Assembly: GCF_030733845.1 (NCBI RefSeq)
Contig: NZ_CP132311.1
Location: forward strand, 685,501 to 749,500
DNA: 64,000 nt
Direction: 5' to 3'
From: Shinella zoogloeoides
Lineage (GTDB): Bacteria; Pseudomonadota; Alphaproteobacteria; Rhizobiales; Rhizobiaceae
The translations under genes and the position numbers were made by a program. Under the pieces are notes generated by a model. It made no database searches. It saw nothing but the letters and a program-made list of their open reading frames with translations, and was not told where the DNA came from. This document shows, piece by piece, positions 26,814 through 35,627 of this stretch (position 1 is its first letter; every line of letters starts with the position of its first letter).

Positions 26814-28064
26814 CTACTTCTCCAGCACCGCCACCGCCTCGACATGGGCCGACCAGAGGAACTGGTCGATCGGCGTCACTTGGCGGATGCGGTAGCCGGC
26901 GGCGGTGAGGATGGAAAGGTCGCGGGCAAGGCTCGTCGGGTTGCAGGAGACGGCGACGATTGTCTTGACGCCGGAGCGGGCGAGTTCCTTGCACTGGTCC
27001 CCGGCGCCGGCGCGCGGCGGGTCGAAGACGACCGCGTCATAGGCCTTGAGCTCGGAGACCATCAGCGGGCGGCGGAAGAGGTCGCGCCGTTCCACCGTAA
27101 CCGGCTTGAGGCCCTGGGTGGTGCGGGCGGCCTGGTCCAGCGCCTTCAGCGCCTTCTCCTCGCCCTCCACGGCATGCACTTTGGCCTGTCTTGCGATGCG
27201 CAGCGCGAAGGTGCCGGAGCCGGCGAAGAGGTCGGCGACGCGCTTGGCCTTGCCGAGCGCGGCCAGCACCAGCTCGGCCATCGCGTCCTCGGCCGGCTTC
27301 GTCGCCTGCGTAAAGCCGCCGGCCGGCGGAGAGACGCGGACGCCGGAAAACTCGATCTGAGGCTTCTGCGGCTCGATGAGGATTTCGCCGTCATTGGAAA
27401 CGCGGGCGATGCCGCGCAGCGACAGCACGCATTCGGTGACGGCGCGCCGTTCCCGGTCGCCAATCTTCTTCACGCCCTCGAAGGCGAGGTCGAGGCCGGA
27501 GAGCGTTTCGAGCACCGTCACGCGGAACGGTTCGCTGGAGGTCGCGACGGCCCCGGCGATCCGGCGGATGGCGTCCAGCCGGGAGACGATGCCGTCGCTC
27601 GAGATCGGACAGTGGTCGATGGAGACGATGTGGTGGCTGCCGGCCTGGTTGAAGCCGAGAAGCACTGCCTTTTCCGTCTTGCGCGCCGTGAAGACGACGC
27701 GCCGGCGCTCGCCCGGCCGGGCGATGACGAGCGGCGCCACCTCCGGCGTCAGGCCCTTCGATTTGAGGGCGGCGATGACGAGATTGCGCTTGAAATCGTG
27801 GTAGAGCGCATCGCCCGCATGCTGCAGCGTGCAGCCGCCGCAGGTGCCGTTCTTGCCATCAGGGCCGAAATGCACGCAGGGCGGCTCCACCCGCTCGGGC
27901 GAGGCGACCGCCATGGACATGACCGTGCCGTGGTTCTTCACCCGCGCCACGGCGACCGTTTCGCCGGGCAGCGTGAAGGGCACGTAGACCGGGCCGCCCG
28001 CCGCATCGGCAATGCCGTCGCCGCCCGCGCCCAGCCGCGCGATGGTGAGCGTTTCCGCCGTCAT
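26814..28064 (-). CDS. RumA/TrmA-type RNA m5U methyltransferase
   Basis: 416 residues. It has an N-terminal TRAM-like part (residues 1-55), a probable 4Fe-4S cluster from Cys63, Cys75, Cys78 and a later Cys in DHCP, SAM motif ADLFAGSGTFAL, and the catalytic cysteine in VAVSCNPTSLARD. It should methylate C5 of uridine in rRNA or tRNA; RlmC- or RlmD-like specificity cannot be assigned. It overlaps the end of tlyA by 4 bp, so both are made from one mRNA. Confidence 0.9.
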   Translation of the reverse strand: MTAETLTIARLGAGGDGIADAAGGPVYVPFTLPGETVAVARVKNHGTVMSMAVASPERVEPPCVHFGPDGKNGTCGGCTLQHAGDALYHDFKRNLVIAALKSKGLTPEVAPLVIARPGERRRVVFTARKTEKAVLLGFNQAGSHHIVSIDHCPISSDGIVSRLDAIRRIAGAVATSSEPFRVTVLETLSGLDLAFEGVKKIGDRERRAVTECVLSLRGIARVSNDGEILIEPQKPQIEFSGVRVSPPAGGFTQATKPAEDAMAELVLAALGKAKRVADLFAGSGTFALRIARQAKVHAVEGEEKALKALDQAARTTQGLKPVTVERRDLFRRPLMVSELKAYDAVVFDPPRAGAGDQCKELARSGVKTIVAVSCNPTSLARDLSILTAAGYRIRQVTPIDQFLWSAHVEAVAVLEK

Positions 28065-28813
28065 GGCTTGCGGCCTCCCAGCAGGAACTCGACATTGCCG
28101 TCGCCGCCGGCGATCGGCGAGGGGATGAGGCCGAGGCTCTGCCAGCCCATATCCTCGACGAGCCAGCGTTCCAGCTCGGCGGCGACCGCCGGGGCGCTCT
28201 CCGGATCCTTCAGGAGCCCCGCCTTGCTGATCGCCTCGCGGCCCGCCTCGAACTGCGGCTTGACGAGCAGGACGCAGAAGGCGCCCGGCTGCGCCATGGT
28301 GAGCGCCGGCGGCAGCGCCAGCTTCAGCGAGATGAAGGAGACGTCGGAGACGACGGCGCCGATCTCGCGGTCTTCGAGATGATCTTCGTCGAGCACGCGC
28401 GCATTCAGGCCCTCGTGGTTGGTGATGCGCTCGTCTTCCCGCAGCCGGGGGTGCAGCTGGTCATGACCGACATCGACGGCGACGACATGGTTCGCGCCGC
28501 GCTCCAGCAGGATATCGGTGAAGCCGCCGGTCGAGGCGCCGATGTCGAGGCAGTCGAGGCCGGCGGGGTCGAGGCCGAAATGGTCGAGCGCCGCCTTCAG
28601 CTTGAGCGCCGCACGCGAGACGTAGGCCTGTGCAGGGTCGTCGATCTCGATGGTCGCGGAGGCCGGGAAAGTGGAGCTCGGCTTGGTGACGACGCGGCCG
28701 TTCACCTTGACGGTGCCGCGCGTGATGGCGTCGCGCGCCCGCGAGCGGCTTGCAACGAGGCCGGCATTCAGCAGGAGCTGGTCGAGGCGGATGGTTTCTG
28801 TGGGATGTGACAT
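28061..28813 (-). CDS. tlyA: TlyA-family rRNA 2'-O-methyltransferase (hemolysin A type)
   Basis: 250 residues. An S4 RNA-binding domain (about 8-65: RLDQLLLNAGLVASRSRARD) is joined to an FtsJ-like Rossmann domain with DIGASTGGFTDILL and a later VKPQFEAGRE. TlyA methylates ribose in 16S and 23S rRNA in mycobacteria; the name hemolysin is historical. In rhizobia it is a usual neighbour of dxs and xseB. Here a separate small gene and a methyltransferase lie between it and dxs. Confidence 0.92.
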   Translation of the reverse strand: MSHPTETIRLDQLLLNAGLVASRSRARDAITRGTVKVNGRVVTKPSSTFPASATIEIDDPAQAYVSRAALKLKAALDHFGLDPAGLDCLDIGASTGGFTDILLERGANHVVAVDVGHDQLHPRLREDERITNHEGLNARVLDEDHLEDREIGAVVSDVSFISLKLALPPALTMAQPGAFCVLLVKPQFEAGREAISKAGLLKDPESAPAVAAELERWLVEDMGWQSLGLIPSPIAGGDGNVEFLLGGRKP

Positions 28814-28855
28814 GGCCTCTCATGACGCCTCGGGCGCAAAGAGGCAAGCCCCCGC

Positions 28856-29128
28856 TCAAAGCCAGATGATGCGGCCGGCGAAGTTTTGCGAGAAGTCCAG
28901 GTCCATCAGGGCGGAAATGCCCTGCGGCCGCTCTTCCGGCCTTGCTTTGCGCACGATCACCGGCTCGTCGCCGATATCGCGCGACTTGCGGATGTCGGGC
29001 AGCTTCTTCTGCAGCATGGCGATGGCCGCCGCCTCTATGGCGGGGTCGTGCGCCGGCCGCTCCTCGGCCGCCGCGATGGAGGCATGGCAAAGCGTTGCGG
29101 CAAGAGCCGCAAGCAGCGCGTGGCGCAT
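28856..29128 (-). CDS. Small periplasmic protein
   Basis: 90 residues from ATG 29128 (AGGGA 8 nt upstream). A signal peptide MRHALLAALAATLCHASIAA precedes a cleavage site near AAAEE. The mature part is about 68 residues with AIAMLQKKLPDIRKSRDIGDEP and ends FAGRIIWL. It has no recognised family. It could be cotranscribed with tlyA, 42 bp downstream. Confidence 0.65.
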   Translation of the reverse strand: MRHALLAALAATLCHASIAAAEERPAHDPAIEAAAIAMLQKKLPDIRKSRDIGDEPVIVRKARPEERPQGISALMDLDFSQNFAGRIIWL

Positions 29129-29318
29129 GGTGAAAATCCCTGTCCGGTCGTTCTTGTCGTTGACCGGCATAGTAGCGGGCGGAGGTTTCACAACACCCAA
29201 GGGACGTGGTTACGTGCCGGCAAACCGCGATGGTTGAGAAAGTCTGACGGATGCCGGAGCGATGGCGCATGCGGCTTTGCACCCGTATGATCTGCCCCGC
29301 GTGAATGGGGAGGAGACG

Positions 29319-30128
29319 ATGTCATCCACGACATCCGGAATGACGTCCGGCAATGACCGGCAATATGGCGACAGCCGCAAGCTCGCGGCGCGGGCCCGCC
29401 TCAACCGGGAATACACGATTGCCGAGGTCGGCTGGTTTTCCTGGGTGGCGGCGCGGCTGCCTCTGAAGGCGGGAAGCCGTGTTCTCGACGCCGGCTGCGG
29501 GCCCGGCTGGTTCTGGGAGAGCGCCGCGGCGGCCCTGCCGGAGCGTCTCGACCTGACGCTTTCGGATCTGTCGCCGGGCATGGTGGAGGAGGCTCTGGCA
29601 CGGTGCCGGCGCCTGCCCTTTGCCGGCGTCGCGGGCCATCAGGCGGATGCATCCGCCTTGCCCTTCGCCGACGATACCTTCGACGCCGTCATCGCCATGC
29701 ACATGCTCTACCATGTGCCGGAGCCGGCGAGGGCCATCGCGGAAATGCACCGGGTGCTGAAGCCCGGCGGCGTTCTAGCGGTCACGACGAACGGGATCGG
29801 CAATACGCGTGCGATCTACGCGCTGGCGACCACGCTCGGCAGCCAGCCGTTCGATCCCGCCGCCGCCCGTTTCGGCTATGATGAGGCCGAGCGCCTGATG
29901 CGCGCCGCGTTCGGCAATGTCGCCATGGAGCAGCATCCCGCCCGTCTTCGCGTGACGGAGGCCGAAGACGTCTTCCTGGCGCTGACGTCCTTTCCGCCGG
30001 GCGATACGGCCGACGAGGCGCAGCTTGCTGATTTGCGCAACGCCATTGCCGCTGCGTTCCGCGAGGGCAATGGCGTGCTGGAAACCGCCAAGGAAAGCGG
30101 GCTCTTCCTCAGCATAAAAGCAGTGTGA
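29319..30128 (+). CDS. Class I SAM-dependent methyltransferase
   Basis: 269 residues, GGGAGGAGACG before ATG. SAM motif I is VLDAGCGPGWF (about 55-65), with LSDLSPGMVE as motif II and FDAVIAMHMLYHVPEP as the post-II region, followed by RVLKPGGVLAV. This is the Methyltransf_11 (UbiE-like) group acting on small molecules. The substrate is unknown. It is convergent with dxs (7 bp between stops) and sits on the opposite strand to its neighbours, which suggests insertion. Confidence 0.82.
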   Translation: MSSTTSGMTSGNDRQYGDSRKLAARARLNREYTIAEVGWFSWVAARLPLKAGSRVLDAGCGPGWFWESAAAALPERLDLTLSDLSPGMVEEALARCRRLPFAGVAGHQADASALPFADDTFDAVIAMHMLYHVPEPARAIAEMHRVLKPGGVLAVTTNGIGNTRAIYALATTLGSQPFDPAAARFGYDEAERLMRAAFGNVAMEQHPARLRVTEAEDVFLALTSFPPGDTADEAQLADLRNAIAAAFREGNGVLETAKESGLFLSIKAV

Positions 30129-30135
30129 AGGGCGC

Positions 30136-32055
30136 TCAGCCGGCCGCGCCGACGCCGATGGCCTTCTGGCCGAGCGCCTGGAAGACCGTCGAGACGATGC
30201 CGGCGCGGTCGAGGCCGGCCTTGGCATACATCGCGTCGGGCTTGGCCTGTTCCATCCAGATATCCGGCAGCACCAGCGGGCGCACCTTGAGGCCGTGGTC
30301 GAGCAGGCCTTCGAGCGCGAGGAACTGCAGCACATGGCTGCCGAAGCCGCCGACAGCGCCCTCCTCGATGGTGATCAGCACCTCGTGGTGGCGGGCGAGC
30401 TGGCGGATGAGGTCATGGTCGAGCGGCTTGGCGAAGCGCGCATCGGCGACCGTGGTGGAAAGGCCTGCCGCGTCGAGGTCCTCGGCGGCCAGCAAACAGT
30501 CGGCAAGGCGGGTGCCGAAGGAGAGGAGGGCGACCTTGGAGCCCTGCTTGACGACGCGGCCCTTGCCGATCTCGAGGATTTCGCCGCGAACCGGCATATC
30601 GACGCCGACGCCCTCGCCGCGCGGATAGCGGAAGGAGATCGGGCCGGCGTCATAGGCGGCGGCGGTGCGCACCATGTGCTTCAGCTCCGCCTCGTCGGCG
30701 GCGGCCATCACCACGAAGCCGGGCAGGGCCGCAAGATAGGTCGTGTCGAAGGAGCCGGCATGGGTCGGCCCGTCGGCGCCGACGAAGCCCGCCCGGTCGA
30801 TGGGAAAACGAACCGGCAGGCCCTGAATGGCGACGTCGTGCACCACCTGGTCGTAGCCGCGCTGGAGGAAGGTGGAATAGAGCGCGCAGAACGGCTTGTA
30901 GCCCTCGGCGGCAAGGCCGGCGGCGAAAGTCACCGCATGCTGCTCGGCAATGCCGACGTCGAAGGTGCGCGCCGGGAAGGCGTTCGCGAGCTTGTCGAGG
31001 CCGGTGCCGTTCGGCATGGCGGCGGTGACGCCGACGATCTTCTCGTCGAAGCCGGCTTCCTGCACCAGCGCATCGGCGAAGACGGCGGTATAGGCCGGCG
31101 CATTGGGCTTGGCCTTGGCCTGCGCGCCGGTGATGACGTCGAACGTGTTGACGCCGTGATACTTGTCGGGTGCGGCTTCCGCCGGCGGATAGCCCTTGCC
31201 CTTCTGGGTGACGACGTGGATCAGCACCGGACCCTTGGAATTGTCGCGCACATTGCGCAGCACCGGCAGCAGGTGCTCGAAAGAATGGCCGTCGATCGGG
31301 CCGATATGGTAGAAGCCCATCTCCTCGAACAGCGTGCCGCCCGTGACGTAGCCGCGCGCATGCTCGACGGCGCGGGTGATGGCGCGGTCGACCTTCTTGC
31401 CGAGATAGGCCGTCAGCTTCTTGCCGAGGTCGCGGAAGCCCATATAGGTGCGGCCCGAGGCCAGGCGCGCGAGATAGGCGCTCATCGCGCCCGTCGGCGG
31501 GGCGATCGACATGTCGTTGTCGTTGAGGATGACGATGAGGCGGGCATCGAGCGCGCCGGCATTGTTCAGCGCCTCGTAGGCCATGCCGGCCGACAGCGCG
31601 CCGTCGCCGATGACGGCGATGACATTGCGGTGGTCGCCCGACAGGTCTGCGGCGACCGCCATGCCGAGGCCGGCGGAAATCGAGGTCGAGGAATGGGCGG
31701 CGCCGAAGGGGTCGTATTCGCTCTCGGCCCGGCGGGTGAAGCCGGAAAGGCCGTCTTCCTGGCGCAGCGTGCGGATGCGGTCGCGCCGGCCGGTCAGGAT
31801 CTTGTGCGGGTAGCACTGGTGGCCGACGTCGAAGATCAGCCGGTCCTTCGGCGTGTCGAACACCTTGTGGATGGCGATGGTCAGCTCCACCACGCCGAGG
31901 CCCGCACCGAGGTGCCCGCCGGTGCGCGAGACGGCATCGACCATCTCGGCGCGCAGTTCGGCTGCCAGCTGCGGCAGGTCGCGATCGTCCACGGCCTTGA
32001 GGTCCGCGGGAATGTGGACCTTGTCGAGCAGGGGTGTGGCGGGTGCTTGTGTCAC
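30136..32055 (-). CDS. dxs: 1-deoxy-D-xylulose-5-phosphate synthase
   Basis: 639 residues from GTG 32055, chosen because GAGG lies 7 nt upstream and the protein then begins MTQAP like its relatives; an ATG two codons earlier has the site too close. This is the first MEP-pathway enzyme, condensing pyruvate and glyceraldehyde 3-phosphate with thiamine diphosphate. The ThDP motif is [18 protein letters not shown], and [13 protein letters not shown] holds the catalytic Glu. [16 protein letters not shown] at the N-terminus is invariant. Confidence 0.96.
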   Translation of the reverse strand: MTQAPATPLLDKVHIPADLKAVDDRDLPQLAAELRAEMVDAVSRTGGHLGAGLGVVELTIAIHKVFDTPKDRLIFDVGHQCYPHKILTGRRDRIRTLRQEDGLSGFTRRAESEYDPFGAAHSSTSISAGLGMAVAADLSGDHRNVIAVIGDGALSAGMAYEALNNAGALDARLIVILNDNDMSIAPPTGAMSAYLARLASGRTYMGFRDLGKKLTAYLGKKVDRAITRAVEHARGYVTGGTLFEEMGFYHIGPIDGHSFEHLLPVLRNVRDNSKGPVLIHVVTQKGKGYPPAEAAPDKYHGVNTFDVITGAQAKAKPNAPAYTAVFADALVQEAGFDEKIVGVTAAMPNGTGLDKLANAFPARTFDVGIAEQHAVTFAAGLAAEGYKPFCALYSTFLQRGYDQVVHDVAIQGLPVRFPIDRAGFVGADGPTHAGSFDTTYLAALPGFVVMAAADEAELKHMVRTAAAYDAGPISFRYPRGEGVGVDMPVRGEILEIGKGRVVKQGSKVALLSFGTRLADCLLAAEDLDAAGLSTTVADARFAKPLDHDLIRQLARHHEVLITIEEGAVGGFGSHVLQFLALEGLLDHGLKVRPLVLPDIWMEQAKPDAMYAKAGLDRAGIVSTVFQALGQKAIGVGAAG

Positions 32056-32316
32056 TCTCATGCCTCGTGTTCTCGCCCGCGTGCCGCCGCTCCGTTGCGG
32101 AGCCCGGCCCGGACATGCGGTTTGAAGCCGCGCTTGCCTGTCACATGCAGAATGCGGCGCGCGATTTCAACCGTTTCGGCAAGTCTAGAGCGTATTTCGC
32201 CGGATTGATACCTTACAAACCGACGCATTCACGGAGTCTTGTTGGGCAATTGGGGCATTTTGCGGACGCCCCGCCCGAGAGACTTCAACATGATTCCCGA
32301 GGCGGACGACGTTCCT

Positions 32317-32718
32317 TCACCTCTTCTTCTTCGCGCGGCCGGCACTGTTGAGTGCGACGGCGGCGCGGATCAGCGCCTTCAGCGCGTCTTCCCTGATCGC
32401 CTCGCCCTCGTGGAAGTCGATGGCGCGGCGCGTGTTACCGTCGAGGCTGGAATTGAACAGCCCGGCCGGATCCTCCAGCGAGGCGCCCTTGGCAAAGGTC
32501 AGCTTCACCACGGCCTTGTAGGTCTCGCCGGTGCACACGATGCCGTCATGTTCGAAGACGGGGACGCCGCGCCATTTCCATTCCTCGACGATGTCGGGGT
32601 CGGCTTCCCGTATCAGCGCACGCAGCCGGGCCAGCGTCTCGCCGCGCCAATCGGCAAGCTCGGCGATGCGCTTGTCGATCAGCGCGGAAGGGGATTGCGC
32701 GGTTTCGGTTTCAGCCAT
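32317..32718 (-). CDS. DUF1801 domain protein
   Basis: 133 residues from ATG 32718 (AAGGGTGG upstream). The core IREADPDIVEEWKWRGVPVFEHDG and the later AVVKLTFAKGASLEDPAGLF follow the DUF1801 (YdhG-like) pattern. The C-terminus is basic (GRAKKKR). Function is unknown. A second, different DUF1801 protein is encoded directly upstream; the two are about 19 bp apart and likely form an operon. A 261-bp gap without gene precedes dxs. Confidence 0.75.
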   Translation of the reverse strand: MAETETAQSPSALIDKRIAELADWRGETLARLRALIREADPDIVEEWKWRGVPVFEHDGIVCTGETYKAVVKLTFAKGASLEDPAGLFNSSLDGNTRRAIDFHEGEAIREDALKALIRAAVALNSAGRAKKKR

Positions 32719-32737
32719 GGGTCCACCCTTTATGTTG

Positions 32738-33160
32738 CTACATGCGCTCGCCGGGAAGCCGGCTCGCCTGTTTGATCCAGCTTGCCAGCAGGGCCTCGTC
32801 CAGCGCTTCGCCCTCATGAATGTGGAAATAGCGCGTTTCCGGCGTCTTGGAAGCGACCGGCGGAACCGGATCGAGCGAGGTGCCGCGAAAGAAGGTCAGC
32901 TTGATGTATTTCGCAAAGCAATGATAGCTGAGGAACCAGCCGTCGCCCTCGATGCCGTAGAACGGCGAGTTCCACTTCACCGCCTTGTGGACATCGGGCA
33001 CCGTCTTCTCGACCAGGGCGTCGAGCTTTCGCCCGATATCGCTCTTCCAGCCCGGCATGGCCGCGATATAGGCCTTGATCGGCCCGTCGCCGTAGCCCTT
33101 GGCGATCTGCGGGTTGCCGCCCGAAAGCAGGACGGGCTTGTCGGATTTTTCGCCGGCCAT
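32738..33160 (-). CDS. DUF1801 domain protein
   Basis: 140 residues. It contains NPQIAKGYGDGPIKAYIAAMPGWK, then HKAVKWNSPFYGIEGDGWFLSYHC and KLTFFRGTSLDP, which is the DUF1801 layout. Proteins of this family are small alpha/beta proteins without known activity, often beside ArsR/AHSA1 genes as here. The upstream small membrane protein and AHSA1 gene run in the same direction with short gaps, so the whole set from arsR may be one transcript. Confidence 0.78.
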   Translation of the reverse strand: MAGEKSDKPVLLSGGNPQIAKGYGDGPIKAYIAAMPGWKSDIGRKLDALVEKTVPDVHKAVKWNSPFYGIEGDGWFLSYHCFAKYIKLTFFRGTSLDPVPPVASKTPETRYFHIHEGEALDEALLASWIKQASRLPGERM

Positions 33161-33169
33161 CGCGCCCTC

Positions 33170-33376
33170 CTAGCCTTGCCGCCACCGCGCCGCATAGGGC
33201 AGGGCGAAGAGATAGAGCCCGCTCGCCAGCAGCAGGATGAGCGGGAAGAGGGCGAGGAGACCGATCCAGATGGCCGGCTGGCCCTGTGCCATCGCCGCGA
33301 TGTTGATGAGCACGGCAAGCGTGAAGATGATCGACAGCCAACGGTGGACCTGTCTTATCCGCATGTTCCAGTTCAT
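33170..33376 (-). CDS. Small two-helix membrane protein
   Basis: 68 residues with a strong site (GGGAGG 5 nt upstream). Two hydrophobic helices are visible, about 12-31 (VHRWLSIIFTLAVLINIAAM) and 36-60, joined by a short loop. The start MNWNMRIRQVHRWLS is basic, so the N-terminus is probably cytoplasmic. It resembles small inner-membrane proteins found beside DUF1801 and ArsR genes. No function known. Confidence 0.72.
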   Translation of the reverse strand: MNWNMRIRQVHRWLSIIFTLAVLINIAAMAQGQPAIWIGLLALFPLILLLASGLYLFALPYAARWRQG

Positions 33377-33386
33377 CGTTTCCTCC

Positions 33387-33806
33387 CTATTCCATTCCCG
33401 CCAGAACCCGCTCAAGGTTGGTGAAATGCTCCTCCCAACCATAGCGCGCGCCGCCGAAGGCCTGCTTCTGCTCCGGCCGGAAGCCGGTCTGCTCCATGCG
33501 CAGGACGGTTCCCGAGGCGGTCGGCGTGAGCGTGAAGCATACCACGCTCCTCAGGTCGAAAGCTGGGTCGTCGTGAACGTGGTTCCAGGTATAGGTCAGG
33601 GCTTTTCCCGGCTCGACCGTCAGGACGTCGCATTCGACGCTGCCCCAGTCTCCGGTCAGCGTGAACTTGTGGCCGACATGCGGCGCAAAATCGTTGCGCA
33701 TCAGCCATTCGGCGATGAGATGCGGCTGCGTCAGCGCGCGCCAGAGCTTTTCGGGCGGATGCGCGATCTCGCGCTCGACCACGACCGTGCGTGTCTGCGT
33801 GTTCAT
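33387..33806 (-). CDS. SRPBCC (AHSA1-like) domain protein
   Basis: 139 residues, start overlapping the arsR stop (ATGA). It begins VVVEREIAHPPEKLWRALTQPHLIAEWLM and contains FTLTGDWGSVECDVLTVEPG and RYGWEEHFTNLERVLAG at the end, a full AHSA1/START-like fold with a hydrophobic pocket. The ligand is unknown. It is the second ArsR/AHSA1 module of the window and is clearly distinct in sequence from that at 877-1547. Confidence 0.85.
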   Translation of the reverse strand: MNTQTRTVVVEREIAHPPEKLWRALTQPHLIAEWLMRNDFAPHVGHKFTLTGDWGSVECDVLTVEPGKALTYTWNHVHDDPAFDLRSVVCFTLTPTASGTVLRMEQTGFRPEQKQAFGGARYGWEEHFTNLERVLAGME

Positions 33807-34126
33807 TGGTCCATTCTCCTGAGCAAATTTTCGAGATCATCGAACCGCGCCTCCCAGAACCGGGCCATCTGGCCGGTCCAGTCGACCAGCGGCGCGAGCG
33901 CGCCAAGTTGCGCGCTGTAATGCGTCTGGCGGCCCTCATGGCGGTCGCGCACGAGGCCGGCCTGCTTGAGCAGGCCGAGATGTTTCGAGACGACCGGCTG
34001 GGAGACGCCGGCCTGCGCCGTCAGCGCCCCGACCGTCTTTTCGCCCTCGCGGCAAAGCCGCTCGAAGAGCGCCCGGCGGGTCGGGTCCGCCAGGGTGCGG
34101 AAGAGGATGTCGTGCGGCTCGGTCAA
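33803..34126 (-). CDS. ArsR-family repressor
   Basis: 107 residues from TTG 34126, supported by GAGG 9 nt upstream; no ATG or GTG is available before an in-frame stop. It begins ILFRTLADPTRRALFERL and has the recognition-helix segment AGVSQPVVSKHLGLLKQAGLV and a wing DRHEGRQTHYSAQ. No metal-binding cysteines are present. Two operator-like repeats lie just upstream, one over its ribosome site, so strong autorepression is expected. Confidence 0.87.
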   Translation of the reverse strand: MTEPHDILFRTLADPTRRALFERLCREGEKTVGALTAQAGVSQPVVSKHLGLLKQAGLVRDRHEGRQTHYSAQLGALAPLVDWTGQMARFWEARFDDLENLLRRMDQ

Positions 34127-34131
34127 AATCC

Positions 34132-34147
34132 ATACCTCAATGGCTAT
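34132..34147. promoter_or_regulatory. Probable ArsR operator, site 1
   Basis: ATACCTCAATGGCTAT on the plus strand, an ATA-N10-TAT repeat lying inside a larger perfect inverted repeat (AAAATCCATA at 34125-34134 and TATGGATTTT at 34145-34154). It covers the ribosome binding site of the arsR gene. It shares most bases with site 2. Confidence 0.6.
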
Positions 34148-34157
34148 GGATTTTCAT

Positions 34158-34173
34158 ATAGCTGAATGGCTAT
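34158..34173. promoter_or_regulatory. Probable ArsR operator, site 2
   Basis: ATAGCTGAATGGCTAT, a palindrome with 5-bp perfect arms (ATAGC/GCTAT). It is 26 bp from site 1 centre to centre. The two sites are near-copies in direct orientation. Confidence 0.6.
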
Positions 34174-34253
34174 GAATGTGTCAAGCCTCCACACAAGGCC
34201 GCTATCGGCATCGAATAGAGGGCGGCGATATTAAATATCCAGCCGTCTATGCG

Positions 34254-35177
34254 TTAGCCTGCCGGCAGCGGCACGAACTCCTCCTCGTCGCCGGGAACGA
34301 TGTCGAAACGGCCGGTGCGCCACTCCTCCTTCGCCTGCTCGATGCGCTCCTTGGAGGAGGAGACGAAGTTCCACCAGATATAGCGTTTCGAGCCGAGCGC
34401 CGCGCCACCGAATAGCATGATGTGACAGCCCTCCGGCCCCGCCTTCAGCGTGATGGCGTCGCCGGCGCGGAAGACGAGCAGCCGGTCGGCCTCGAACACG
34501 TCACCGGCGACGTCGAGCGTGCCGGACAGCACATAGACCGCGCGCTCCTCCCAGTCCGCCGCGAGCGGCGCAGAGGCGCCGGGGGCCAGCGTCAGGTCCG
34601 TGTAGAGCGTGTCCGTCGGCACGCTGACAGGCGAGGCATGGCCCTCATAGGTGCCGATGATCGTGCGCCCTGTGATGCCGTCGGCGGAGAAGGCGGGAAG
34701 CTCGGCCTTCGTGGTGTGGGAGAAGACCGGGGCCATCTCCTCGTGGCTGTCGGGCAGCGCCAGCCAGGTCTGCAGCCCGGAGATGGATTGCGGCTTGCCG
34801 CGCAGGTTCTCCGGCGAGCGCTCCGAATGCACGATGCCGCGCCCCGCCGTCATGAGGTTGATGTCGCCGGGCGCGATCACCATTTCGGTGCCGAGGCTGT
34901 CGCGATGCTTGATCTCTCCATCGAACAGATAGGTGACGGTGGACAGCCCGATATGCGGATGCGGCTTGACGTCGATCGCCTCGCCGGCCCTCAACAGCGC
35001 CGGGCCCATGCGGTCGAAGAAGATGAAGGGACCGACCAGCCGGCGCTTGGCCGTGGGCAGCGCCCGCCGCACCTCCAGCCCGCCGATATCGCTGGTGCGC
35101 GGGATGATCAGATGCTCCAGCGCATCGCACGCCGCCGCATCCCCGGCCTCGGGGTCCTTTCCCGGAAAAAAGCTCAT
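34254..35177 (-). CDS. Pirin-family protein
   Basis: 307 residues, two cupin domains. The metal-site pattern of pirins is present: HPHIGLSTVTYL (His73, His75) and GRGIVHSE (His117, Glu119) in the N-terminal domain. The second domain lacks the ligands. Bacterial pirins include quercetinases and redox regulators; the role here is unknown. The gene stands alone, with 90 bp to the HepT gene upstream and 127 bp to the arsR gene downstream. Confidence 0.9.
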   Translation of the reverse strand: MSFFPGKDPEAGDAAACDALEHLIIPRTSDIGGLEVRRALPTAKRRLVGPFIFFDRMGPALLRAGEAIDVKPHPHIGLSTVTYLFDGEIKHRDSLGTEMVIAPGDINLMTAGRGIVHSERSPENLRGKPQSISGLQTWLALPDSHEEMAPVFSHTTKAELPAFSADGITGRTIIGTYEGHASPVSVPTDTLYTDLTLAPGASAPLAADWEERAVYVLSGTLDVAGDVFEADRLLVFRAGDAITLKAGPEGCHIMLFGGAALGSKRYIWWNFVSSSKERIEQAKEEWRTGRFDIVPGDEEEFVPLPAG

Positions 35178-35267
35178 CGCGCCCTCCTGTCGTTGGTTCG
35201 TGAGGGCATGCTAGCGGGCGGGGGAGGACGTGGATAGGCTCGCGGGCGTTGACGGTGTGTTGCGCTT

Positions 35268-35627
35268 CTATGTTCCATCGTCGGGCAGATGGGCCGCTGC
35301 GTCCCGAACGTCGGCAAGAAGCTTGGGAAGCTGTTCGTGTATGATCATCCAGACGATTTCCGCATCGAGATGATCGTAGGCATGGCGAATAACGTTGCCG
35401 AGGTCCCGAATCTGGCGCCACGGGTGTTGTGGCAGCATCGTCTCGGCGGTCTTGTCGAGCTTTACGGCGGCTTCTGAGATTCTGGCCAGACAGCGCTCGA
35501 CGGCGTCCCGGGTGCGCCGATCCTGCTCGAACGATACGCGGTCCATACCCGCTGTGTAGTGAAGAATGCTGTCGGCATTCTCGGCTATATCCAGAAAGCG
35601 AATCTTGGGCCGGCTAGAAGGCAACAA
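35268..35627 (-). CDS. HepT-like (DUF86) ribonuclease toxin
   Basis: 119 residues from TTG 35627, where AGGAG lies 6 nt upstream; a GTG one codon earlier and a TTG one codon later are alternatives. It begins LPSSRPKIRFLDIAENADSIL. The HxY motif of HepT RNases is present in IRHAYDH after RDLGN. It overlaps the antitoxin gene by 14 bp and is translationally coupled. In such pairs the nucleotidyltransferase AMPylates a tyrosine of HepT, here probably the Tyr in RHAY. Confidence 0.82.
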   Translation of the reverse strand: MLPSSRPKIRFLDIAENADSILHYTAGMDRVSFEQDRRTRDAVERCLARISEAAVKLDKTAETMLPQHPWRQIRDLGNVIRHAYDHLDAEIVWMIIHEQLPKLLADVRDAAAHLPDDGT

